From Anaerolineae bacterium (lineage in GTDB: Bacteria; Chloroflexota; Anaerolineae; Aggregatilineales; Phototrophicaceae), in contig JADLHH010000287.1 of NCBI GenBank assembly GCA_020848855.1, positions 1 through 20,783 on the forward strand: DNA of 20,783 nt. Reading direction: 5' to 3'. Below are positions 1 to 6,432 of the stretch, piece by piece; position 1 is the stretch's first letter; each line of letters begins with the position of its first letter. The translations under genes were made by a program, and so were the position numbers. The notes beneath the pieces are model-generated. The model searched no databases. It worked only from the letters and a program-made list of their open reading frames with translations, and was not told where the DNA came from.

Positions 1-327
1 CTTTCGCAGAGTATAACGGACAACGTTTTACTCCACTATTCGGGGGCAAGCTCACTGGTGATGGATAATGCCTCGTATCATCATAGCGCTGCCGTGCGAG
101 CGACCCTAAGTCTGTTTCAACACCGGGTTTGGGTCATCCGCTTGCCCGCTTACTGCCCGGAACTGAATCTGATTGAGCGCGTCTGGTTGTTTCTCAAAGC
201 CACTGCGACCGCCAACAAGCTGTTTACCTCCCGTTCGCTGCTGGAGGAGAATGTGAGACAGGTGGTCGCTAGTCAGAACGACTCAACTAGCCCTGTCCAA
301 ATGGCATTTTCAAAGAACTTTCGATAG
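1..327 (+). CDS. IS630-family transposase, C-terminal fragment (5' truncated by window edge)
   Basis: The reading frame is open from base 1 and ends with TAG at 325-327, so the start lies off the window; the GTG/ATG at 58-63 is internal. The protein has the signature of the C-terminal half of an IS630 DDE transposase. The second catalytic aspartate sits in LVMDNASYHHS, and the catalytic glutamate is in LNLIERVWLFLK after the usual YCPELN segment. The enzyme catalyses cut-and-paste transposition into TA sites. The C-terminus ends normally right before the element boundary, so this copy may be intact upstream. It lies inside a disrupted AraC-type gene on the other strand. Confidence 0.85.
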   Translation, partial: LSQSITDNVLLHYSGASSLVMDNASYHHSAAVRATLSLFQHRVWVIRLPAYCPELNLIERVWLFLKATATANKLFTSRSLLEENVRQVVASQNDSTSPVQMAFSKNFR

Positions 328-337
328 CTCACTTTTA
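1..337 (+). mobile_element. IS630-family insertion sequence, right-hand end (partial)
   Basis: This is the 3' part of an IS630-family element that enters from beyond the left edge of the window. It contains the C-terminal part of the DDE transposase and about 10 bp of terminal sequence after the stop codon. The right boundary is inferred: AraC homology on the opposite strand is lost at about 336-338, and a TA dinucleotide lies at 336-337, the target that IS630/Tc1-type elements duplicate. The left end and the target duplication cannot be checked because they are outside the window. Confidence 0.75.
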
Positions 338-776
338 AGTGGTAGAGCAGCGGATCATTGAAATAAAAATTCGGTACAAACTCTATTCCGCTGGGATCAC
401 CGCGTTGAATGGCGGCAGCCGTCTCGCCGACAAAACTGCGGTTCAGACGCATCATTGCATAGGTCCACGCCGAGTCCCAACGCCCGACATATTCGCTGTG
501 GCGGGGAATGAGTTGAAGCGATTGATGACCAGCGTATGTGTCGAACGAGCTTCCATTGGTGAGGCGCACGTGAATGTGAGCAGAGCCGTCCAAAAGAAGG
601 GCGAAAACGTCATCCTCCAGATAGGGGACAGGGATGTCCTCTGGAAATGCTTCCTGCCGCTCGATGACGAGGCTGACGTGGTTCCAGCCAAGCGATTCAC
701 TGGTAGTCAACACCTGAAGCGAGGTGTTTTTGTTCCACTGCTCAAGTGTTGGGTGAGACGCAGGCACGTCAGGCAT
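336..776 (-). pseudogene. AraC-family regulator, N-terminal half only, disrupted by the IS630 element
   Basis: From ATG at 774-776 the frame encodes about 147 native residues that read like the cupin-like sensing half of an AraC regulator. The visible pattern is a GWNHVSLVIERQ strand, an acidic DDVFALLLDGSAHIHVRL core, an IPRHSEYVGRWD turn, and a conserved DPLLYHL just before the usual linker. After that leucine (about 336-338) the frame runs on for some 20 codons of antisense transposon sequence and stops at 273. The AraC helix-turn-helix domain is therefore missing, and the product is unlikely to bind DNA. The other half may lie on the far side of the insertion sequence. The family assignment rests on pattern recognition of the sensing domain, so it is moderately secure. 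Confidence 0.65.
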
Positions 777-836
777 GGGCAGCGCGCTTTTCTATCTCCC
801 GTCAGATATACGAATTGCACAGTCGGCGTAGAGATC

Positions 837-842
837 ATTATA
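837..842 (-). promoter_or_regulatory. Candidate -10 box for the disrupted AraC-type gene
   Basis: On the minus strand this reads TATAAT, a perfect sigma-70 -10 hexamer, about 60 bp upstream of the gene's ATG. A TACAGG lies 17 bp further upstream at the -35 position but is a poor match. The call therefore rests on the -10 alone. Confidence 0.35.
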
Positions 843-968
843 GAGCTATTCTTTATGAGCCTGTACCGTGTGAAAATCACATCGCTTCAAAACCATGCCG
901 GCGTGAAACCGCCGTACACTCAACCCTCCGAGAATATTGGGGGGCTGGTTTGCAGTGAAGAAAAGTTG

Positions 969-1223
969 TCACGACGAATTCCGCTGATAACCATTGAAAA
1001 TAGCTTCGTCACGCAATTTGATGATTTGTCCCACGCGAGTCCAATATAATCCGATTACATGAGCTATCTCACGATAGCTCATACCCTGCTTGCGCAAATC
1101 GAGGAGAGTTGCATGAAGCTCATCCTTGTCGGGATGGTATTGATCGGACTGTGTGGATTGGGGGACAGGGATGGCTAAATCGAGCTTATGCCTAGTGAAC
1201 GGACTCTGTCCCTCAGGCCCATA
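969..1223 (-). pseudogene. Decayed copy of a small helix-turn-helix gene (paralogue of the one at 19255-19545)
   Basis: The minus-strand frame ending with TGA at 969-971 encodes PFTRHKLDLAIP, then an acidic spacer and LLDLRKQGMSYREIAHVIG followed by YWTRVGQIIK. This is a compact helix-turn-helix closely matching the intact copy near the right end of the window, including the PxTRHKL block. No ATG or GTG exists in frame ahead of the conserved part. Compared with the intact copy, one G is missing where that copy has GTG directly before CCG, so the likely start codon has been lost. DNA similarity extends a little upstream of the PxTRHKL block to about 1223. The function of the family is unknown to me; DNA binding is inferred from the helix-turn-helix. 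Confidence 0.6.
1059..1082. repeat. Perfect 10-bp inverted repeat with 4-nt loop
   Basis: ATGAGCTATC is followed by TCAC and then its exact reverse complement. The repeat lies inside the helix-turn-helix segment of the decayed gene. The intact paralogue does not preserve the symmetry, so it may be a chance product of the codons, or a binding site. Confidence 0.5.
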
Positions 1224-1251
1224 ATTGGTAATATAAATATTAACATCAAGG

Positions 1252-1280
1252 CAGCCTTCAATGAAAGGCTGTTTTTGTTT
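1252..1280 (+). terminator. Rho-independent terminator-like hairpin, plus strand
   Basis: CAGCCTT and AAGGCTG form a 7-bp stem around a 6-nt loop, followed directly by TTTTTGTTT. This is a good intrinsic terminator for plus-strand transcription, yet no intact plus-strand gene lies just upstream apart from the transposase 900 bp away. The same stem may also act weakly for the minus-strand operon that stops at 1357, since on that strand it is followed by an AT-rich but not T-pure tract. The rest of 1224-1356 shows no gene. Confidence 0.55.
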
Positions 1281-1356
1281 CTGTGTTTATGCTCGCCAGC
1301 AAAGTGTAGGGGAGAAAATCATCAGAAACCGCCTCTACTTGAAGGACTAATATGAG

Positions 1357-2787
1357 CTATTGATCAGTCATGAGCGCCAGGATTTCCGACAAAATCACAC
1401 TCATGGGGTGCATTTGTCCCTGCGTGAGCGCACGCTGATAAGCGGCGCTGCCGAGCGACGCTTCGATCTCCAGGCAAATGGGGTTGAACTGAGATTGATC
1501 CAGCAGCGGATCATCCATAAGCGACCCTGCCCAAACTGTCGCTCTCTCGCTGAAACCAATACGCTGAAAATAGGCTATCGCGCTCGAAACGGCTTCCATT
1601 TTTTGAGGGTGAGAATCGAGTTTCTCGGCGAGGATCAGCGTTTCGTACAGCGCGCTCCGTGCCGCATCGAGATCATTCAGAGCGAGGTAGACGTTTGTCA
1701 GAATATATTGCAAATCGCAGAGGTGGCGTGGAAGCCCGGCGTCGCGCGCCAGCGATAAGCCCTCCTGCAACTGTTCCAGCGCTTTGGGCAGATATCCCAG
1801 CCGCATGTAAGTATCGCCCAGCAGGGTGAGACCGCGAATGATCTGCCGCTGCGTGTTCGTACTTCGTACCACATCCATCCCCTCTTCAATATGGCTGCGG
1901 GCAGCTTCCAGTTGACGGCGCTGCAACTCCAATGAGCCGAGATTGAGCAACCCAACTCCCAGCAGTCGCCGAAAGCCGAGCAGGCGGCACATATTCACGG
2001 CGCGCAGGAGACATTCCTCAGCCTGATCATACGCTCTCAGCCCAATCAATATCCTGCCCATCGCAATCAGCGCGTGGCAGATTTTGTTCTTGTTCCCGGT
2101 GGCTTCCATTAGGTCGAGTTGACGCGATAGGTAGTGGTGCGCCTTCTCGTAATCACCGCGATAGAAAGCAACGGCCCCGAGACCATTCAGCGCCCGACCT
2201 TTCACCTCGTCGCTGCCGATTTCGAGCGACAGTTCCAGAGTGCGTTGATAAAACGTATCTGCTTCCGCGTAACGTCCTCGCTCGTCGGCAAACACCCCCA
2301 GCAGCAAGTAGGCTCGCCCGACCGACAGCGAATCGTTCGCCGCCTCGCCGAGCTTCAGAAGCTGCTGAGCCAGGCGCTCCATCTCATCGAGCGTGCCGAG
2401 GCGATAGTAAATCATCGCCAACTCGTAGGACAGCGTACACGCCCCTTCCCCATCGTCGAGCTGCTGCGCTGACTCCAACGCTGCTTTCAGCCACACGGCA
2501 TGGTCAGCGGCGCTGCGACGGTTCGACAACACCTCTAATCCGGCGAGCGAAAATTCCTCGCAAAGCTGCGCCGAAGCCTGATCGCTTCCTCGCTGCTGCG
2601 CCGCCCACGCCTGCCAGTGCTGAATCTGTTCCCATTCCAGATCGAACAGCGCGCTGCCGTAGGCGATGCTCGACTGTCCGTGCCGATGGGCAGCGTCGGC
2701 GGTGCGCAGCTTGTTCAGGTAATGGCGGGCAAGCCGAAACTGCGCAGTCTGAAGTGAGGACAGTGAAGATGCTGTCGCCGAAGTCAT
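1357..2787 (-). CDS. TPR-repeat protein, third cistron of the split AfsR-type regulator operon
   Basis: This is a 476-aa protein built almost entirely of helical tetratricopeptide repeats, spanning roughly residues 95-430. Typical repeat cores are visible, such as GRAYLLLGVFADERGRYAEAD and GLGAVAFYRGDYEKAHHYL. The N-terminal segment (QFRLARHYLNKLRTAD, then an IQHWQAW helix) and the C-terminal segment (FNPICLEIEASLGSAAYQRAL) match the second cistron, so the two are end-to-end paralogues and probably a tandem duplication. The ATG at 2785-2787 overlaps the upstream TGA as ATGA, implying translational coupling. In one-piece AfsR/BTAD regulators a TPR region follows NB-ARC and senses or transmits the signal; here that role is inferred for a separate polypeptide. 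No signal peptide or membrane segment is seen, so it should be cytoplasmic. Confidence 0.85.
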   Translation of the reverse strand: MTSATASSLSSLQTAQFRLARHYLNKLRTADAAHRHGQSSIAYGSALFDLEWEQIQHWQAWAAQQRGSDQASAQLCEEFSLAGLEVLSNRRSAADHAVWLKAALESAQQLDDGEGACTLSYELAMIYYRLGTLDEMERLAQQLLKLGEAANDSLSVGRAYLLLGVFADERGRYAEADTFYQRTLELSLEIGSDEVKGRALNGLGAVAFYRGDYEKAHHYLSRQLDLMEATGNKNKICHALIAMGRILIGLRAYDQAEECLLRAVNMCRLLGFRRLLGVGLLNLGSLELQRRQLEAARSHIEEGMDVVRSTNTQRQIIRGLTLLGDTYMRLGYLPKALEQLQEGLSLARDAGLPRHLCDLQYILTNVYLALNDLDAARSALYETLILAEKLDSHPQKMEAVSSAIAYFQRIGFSERATVWAGSLMDDPLLDQSQFNPICLEIEASLGSAAYQRALTQGQMHPMSVILSEILALMTDQ

Positions 2788-4220
2788 CTCGGCGTCTCTA
2801 TTTCAAGGCGATCCAGTTGTTCAACCACCTCGGTTATCACATCCTTCAATGTCCGCGCCTTGCCCGCTTCGAGCGCCCGGTAATAGCGCTCTGTGCCGAG
2901 TTCCTGTTCGAGCTGGGCGCAAAGGGGATTGAAGAGTCTGGGATTCACGTACTCCGCGTGCAGCGTTAGTAATCCCGCCCACTGCGCCGCCTGCTCAGCC
3001 CGGTTCGCCTGCCGCCACAACATGATCGTGGGGACGAGCGCCAGCGCAAGGAAATTATCGCTTCCAAGCTGCCGCGCATAGTTGATCGCTTCGCGCAGCG
3101 GGTCGCGCGCCGCCGCCACGCGGTTCTGTTCCAGATGCCAGCGCGTCAACGCAGCGGAAATCTCGCACAGAAAATAGAGGATGTGATCTTCATGCGCAAG
3201 CCGCAGCGCCTCCCGCAGATAGGTATAGGCTTCCGCGTAGTTCTGCTGGCGCATTCGCGCGTCGCCGAAATACCATTGGATTTCAATCAGGGATGATTTC
3301 GCCTGAACCAACCGCGCCGCAGCAAGTCCCGCTTCATAATGGCGGCACGCCGCGTCAAGATTGCCGAGTTCTGCCTCGGTCGCGCCGAGCGACAGCCGGA
3401 TGGATGGCAGCATCCTTTGAAAGCCGGTGTTCAGGCAAATCTGGAGCGCGCGCTCGGCATAAGCCTTTGCCGATGGATAATCCCGCAGTTCCAGCAGAAC
3501 GTGGTTCATGGTGAGATACGCGGGCACGAGTTCGGCTTCTCGCCCGGAACGCTCGACAATGTGCAGATAGCGCCTGAAGAATTCGAGGGCGCGCGGGCTG
3601 TCCCCGCTGTACATGGCAACCCGCCCCATGCCCTGCAAGGCGCGCCCAAGCTCAGCCTCTGCCCCGACTTTTTCCAGCAGCGCAACACTCTTGCGGAAGG
3701 CGTTGTCGGCATCGTCCAGAGCGCCCACGTGAAGCCCCGCCTGCCCCAGAACATACCAGGCGCGCCCCATGTTGAAATCATCGCCCGAAGACTCCGCGAT
3801 CTGGAGCAGATGCCGGGCAGTCTGCCGGGCTTCATCGCTCGCCCCCACGACAACGTAGGTGTGACCAAGCTCGTGAAGCAGCGTTCGTTCTGCGGTGCTG
3901 TCGCCGACCCGCTGTGCCACCTGGAGCGCCTGTTTCAGCCAGGTGATTCGTTCCGGCGGGCTTTGTCGCACGCGCAGGATTTCAAGCCCGGCAATCGAAA
4001 AATCGAGACAAACGCGCGCCTGCACGCTGTCAGTGTCCCCCGCCAGCGACGACCACGTCTGCCAGCGCTGAATTTGCAGCCAGTCCTGCTCGATTCGGGT
4101 GTACCAATAAGCGCGGTTCCCGCGCCCGCGATGGATAGCTGTGCTTGCGCGACGCAGGATGTCCAGATAATGCTCAGCCAGGCGCTGCTGAGCACCGGTC
4201 AGGGCATAGGCGGTGGTCAC
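2784..4220 (-). CDS. TPR-repeat protein, second cistron of the split AfsR-type regulator operon
   Basis: I choose the GTG at 4218-4220, which overlaps the preceding stop as GTGA and gives 478 aa. A longer reading from 4361 would only add antisense-like, arginine-rich residues overlapping the upstream gene. The protein begins with GAQQRLAEHYLDILRRAS and an IQRWQTW helix. TPR helices follow over about residues 90-420, for example GRAWYVLGQAGLHVGALDDA and GRALQGMGRVAMYSGDSPRA. It ends with FNPLCAQLEQELGTERYYRALEAG, the sort of tail seen on TPR regions of BTAD and LuxR-type regulators. It is co-linear with the third cistron, indicating duplication. Its position directly after the NB-ARC cistron suggests it supplies the TPR arm of the regulator in trans. 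That role is an inference from the usual domain order. Confidence 0.87.
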   Translation of the reverse strand: MTTAYALTGAQQRLAEHYLDILRRASTAIHRGRGNRAYWYTRIEQDWLQIQRWQTWSSLAGDTDSVQARVCLDFSIAGLEILRVRQSPPERITWLKQALQVAQRVGDSTAERTLLHELGHTYVVVGASDEARQTARHLLQIAESSGDDFNMGRAWYVLGQAGLHVGALDDADNAFRKSVALLEKVGAEAELGRALQGMGRVAMYSGDSPRALEFFRRYLHIVERSGREAELVPAYLTMNHVLLELRDYPSAKAYAERALQICLNTGFQRMLPSIRLSLGATEAELGNLDAACRHYEAGLAAARLVQAKSSLIEIQWYFGDARMRQQNYAEAYTYLREALRLAHEDHILYFLCEISAALTRWHLEQNRVAAARDPLREAINYARQLGSDNFLALALVPTIMLWRQANRAEQAAQWAGLLTLHAEYVNPRLFNPLCAQLEQELGTERYYRALEAGKARTLKDVITEVVEQLDRLEIETPR

Positions 4221-6043
4221 GGCGCAATCCCTTCTTCCAGCAACCAGCGCGCGTGCAGGACGAGCAGCGCGTGCATCTGGAACCGCCCCCCGCTGACAGG
4301 CTCCAGCAAACCCCGGTTGACCAGCACACGCGCCACCGGTCGCGGATCGCTGACATCCCACGCGACCGCCATCGCTTCCAGATCGAACGTGGCGGGCTTC
4401 GGGACGAACAAGCCGAGATAGGCGAAGCGGCGGCGCATTTCAAGGTCGAGCAGGTCGGTGCTGCGCTTTAGCAGCGCGGCAACCGTCGGCGACGTATCGC
4501 GCCCCGCGCCGATCATCTCGCTGGGGACGCGCGCCTGCAGCAGCCCCGCCCCAGTGCGCAGCTCAGCAAGCAGTTCCCGAATGCCCCACCCCAACCGCGA
4601 TTCGCTGTGCAACAGCCGCCCGGCGACGTGAACCGCCAGCGGCAGCCCTTCCAGATCGCGCACCAGTTCCCGCGCCTCGTCGGGATATTCGAGGACGGTT
4701 TCCGGCGTGAGCTTGCTCAGCAGTTCCAGCGCTGCCGCGTCGGTCAACACCGGCAAGTGATACAGGTCGAAGGCGGTCGGCGCAAGCGCGGTCGCAACGT
4801 CGTTCAGGCGGCTGGTGATGACCAGAGCGCAGTTCTGCCCGCCTACCCGGAACGGCAGGGCGTGTTCGGCGTCCCACACGTCGTCCACGATCAGCAGCAT
4901 CCGCCTGTCGCGCAGCACGGCAGTCAGTTGGGCACTGATCTCCTCGACTTTCCGCGCCCGCCCCGGCTCGTTTATCCTGAGCGCGTCCGCCCAGATGGAA
5001 ATCTCGCCGAGGATACTGGTATTTTCCCCTAACGACGCCCAGAGGACGCCATCCGGGAACTGCCGGGCGATTTCCTGATCGTGGGCGAGCAGGGCGACGG
5101 TCGTGCTTTTGCCGACGCCGGGCCAGCCCTGAATGACCGTGACCGCACGTGTGTCGCCGCTGCCAATGCCCAACCGCCGTTTGATCTCATTCAGCGCTGG
5201 GTCGCGCCCGATCACCAGCGATGGGTACGGCGGCAGCACGCTTGACGCCTGTGGGCTAGCCGAAGTCGAGCTTGGGCTGAAGGCAAGCTGACCATTCTGG
5301 ATCGATTCGTAAAGCTGAGTCGTCTCATCTTCCGGCGGCGTCGCCAGCTCGGTATCCAGCACTTCAGCGGCTTGATGATACTGGCGCAGCGCCTCGCTGC
5401 GCTGACCATTGGCGGCGTACAGACGCATCAACTGGCGGTGCGCCGGTTCGTGCAGCGCGTCGACCGCCAGCCATTGTTTTGCATACCGGATCGCCTGATC
5501 GTACTGCTGCGTCTCGGCGTAGTAGACTGACAGCCGACGGTGTATATCGGCAAATTCCCGCCGCAGCCAATCGCGCTGTGCCTGCTGCCAGTCGTCGTAA
5601 TCGACGCTGTCGTCCAGGCTGAATCCCGCCATGAAATCCGCCTGATAGAGCGCAAGCGCCTCATCGTACAGTGCGACGCATTTTTCGCAGACGACCAGCG
5701 GGCTATGCCCATGCGTATCACCGCCGGAGAGCAGCGCCGTGAACGCATGAACATCGACCCAAAGGGCATCGCGCCTTAGCATCAGGCTGGTTCGCTCGGA
5801 GTCGATCCACTCAGCCGGGATGTGGGTCGTCAGGGCGCGCAGGGTGCTGCGCAGCGCCGAGCGCCCGTGATCCTTGTCGAGATCGGGCCAAAGTAGGGTC
5901 GCGATCAGATCGCGGCTTTGTCGCTGTTCGGCGAGCGCGAGGAATGCCACCAGCGCCAGCGCCTTACGCCGCTCGATCTTGACCGGAACACCCTGGTATT
6001 CGAGCCGGGGTAGCCCAAATAGATACAGTCGCAAATCGCTCAT
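4217..6043 (-). CDS. SARP/AfsR-type transcriptional regulator: winged-helix + BTAD + NB-ARC ATPase
   Basis: This is a 608-aa activator with a complete domain series. Residues 1-100 form an OmpR/SARP-like winged helix (LFGLPRLEYQG opening, then LLWPD...ALRSTLRAL). Residues about 120-250 are a bacterial transcriptional activation domain (YDEALALYQADFMAGFS, WLRREFADIHRRLS, LHEPAHRQLMRLYAANGQ). A Ser/Pro/Ala-rich linker covers about 254-273. The NB-ARC domain at about 275-530 has a P-loop GWPGVGKST at 306-314, Walker B LLIVDDVW at 383-390 and GLPLA at 466-470. A C-terminal winged helix holds an MHALL motif near 590, at the MHD position. AfsR-type proteins usually continue into TPRs, but this one stops, and the TPRs are encoded by the next two overlapping genes. 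It presumably binds the 11-bp-spaced repeats starting 11 bp upstream of its own ATG. Confidence 0.9.
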   Translation of the reverse strand: MSDLRLYLFGLPRLEYQGVPVKIERRKALALVAFLALAEQRQSRDLIATLLWPDLDKDHGRSALRSTLRALTTHIPAEWIDSERTSLMLRRDALWVDVHAFTALLSGGDTHGHSPLVVCEKCVALYDEALALYQADFMAGFSLDDSVDYDDWQQAQRDWLRREFADIHRRLSVYYAETQQYDQAIRYAKQWLAVDALHEPAHRQLMRLYAANGQRSEALRQYHQAAEVLDTELATPPEDETTQLYESIQNGQLAFSPSSTSASPQASSVLPPYPSLVIGRDPALNEIKRRLGIGSGDTRAVTVIQGWPGVGKSTTVALLAHDQEIARQFPDGVLWASLGENTSILGEISIWADALRINEPGRARKVEEISAQLTAVLRDRRMLLIVDDVWDAEHALPFRVGGQNCALVITSRLNDVATALAPTAFDLYHLPVLTDAAALELLSKLTPETVLEYPDEARELVRDLEGLPLAVHVAGRLLHSESRLGWGIRELLAELRTGAGLLQARVPSEMIGAGRDTSPTVAALLKRSTDLLDLEMRRRFAYLGLFVPKPATFDLEAMAVAWDVSDPRPVARVLVNRGLLEPVSGGRFQMHALLVLHARWLLEEGIAP

Positions 6044-6053
6044 ATCGGTTTTC

Positions 6054-6086
6054 TGTCACGCGCCTGTCACGCGCTTGTCGCGCCTA
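6054..6086 (+). promoter_or_regulatory. SARP-type operator: three direct repeats with 11-bp period
   Basis: TGTCACG at 6054, TGTCACG at 6065 and TGTCGCG at 6076 recur at exactly 11-bp spacing; the first two units are 10/11 identical over their full length. SARP-family activators are known to bind heptameric direct repeats 11 bp apart, the last lying about 8 bp from the -10 box. Here the third heptamer ends at 6082 and a TATATA/TATATT run starts at 6090-6092. The site lies between the divergent regulator and effector operons. It would therefore activate the plus-strand operon and may also sit in the regulator's own leader, allowing autoregulation. Confidence 0.75.
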
Positions 6087-6089
6087 TTC

Positions 6090-6099
6090 TATATATTAT
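6090..6099 (+). promoter_or_regulatory. Candidate -10 region of the effector operon promoter
   Basis: TATATATTAT provides a good -10 hexamer (TATATA at 6090 or TATATT at 6092) 7-9 bp after the third operator repeat, with no recognisable -35 box. This is as expected for an activator-dependent SARP promoter, where the activator occupies the -35 zone. A start site near 6104 would leave a leader of about 80 nt. The stretch is AT-rich on both strands, so a minus-strand promoter for the regulator may overlap it. Confidence 0.55.
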
Positions 6100-6187
6100 T
6101 CATATCTGGCTGAAATGCGATAAATCTCCAGTTCTATTTCGTCGCCGCCCTCGTAGACGCTCAAGTAGCCGTGAAGGGAACGCAACG

Positions 6188-6430
6188 ATGAAACCTTTTC
6201 AACCCTGGCAAGACGCCGTCACGCTGCTTTCAGGCGCGAGACCTCACCGAACGCCAAGACCGGGCGAGCAGTTTGACGAAGCGGTGGAAACGCCGCGTCA
6301 GTCGCCTCAGCATCGTCTCTGGCTGCTGATCTGTCAGATTCGCCTGCGGCTGAGCATGCGCATGAGCGGGAAGTGCCAAGCCCAGAGCGAATCCCCTGCT
6401 GCTAGCGCCTACCGAAAGCGATACCTCTAA
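6188..6430 (+). CDS. Small basic hypothetical protein, first gene of the effector operon
   Basis: This is an 80-aa ORF with no family that I recognise. A good Shine-Dalgarno (GAAGGGAA) lies about 8 nt before the ATG, better than that of any neighbour. The N-terminal half is polar and proline-rich. A short hydrophobic stretch (LWLLICQIRL) follows, and the tail is basic with one more cysteine. The stop at 6428-6430 is only 2 nt before the ATG of the next gene, which lacks an obvious ribosome-binding site of its own. Translating this ORF may therefore serve to deliver ribosomes to the enzyme gene. A leader or a modified precursor peptide is possible, but no core motif supports the latter. It may also be non-functional as a protein. 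Confidence 0.5.
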   Translation: MKPFQPWQDAVTLLSGARPHRTPRPGEQFDEAVETPRQSPQHRLWLLICQIRLRLSMRMSGKCQAQSESPAASAYRKRYL

Positions 6431-6432
6431 CT

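Noticed and set aside
339..1049. 236-aa plus-strand open frame across the left flank
   Set aside because: It is the complement of the AraC-type remnant and of part of the decayed helix-turn-helix gene; those frames carry the recognisable motifs.
4221..4361. Longer start for the second cistron (525 aa)
   Set aside because: The extra residues overlap the winged helix of the NB-ARC protein and are compositionally shadow-like. The GTG at 4220 gives a GTGA overlap matching the ATGA of the next junction.
3339..4421. 360-aa plus-strand open frame opposite the TPR gene
   Set aside because: It is antisense to conserved TPR repeats and has no motifs or promoter of its own.
6044..6187. Possible riboswitch or structured leader in the divergent gap
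   Set aside because: Apart from the direct repeats and the AT-rich -10 region I see no conserved stem set or known riboswitch core.
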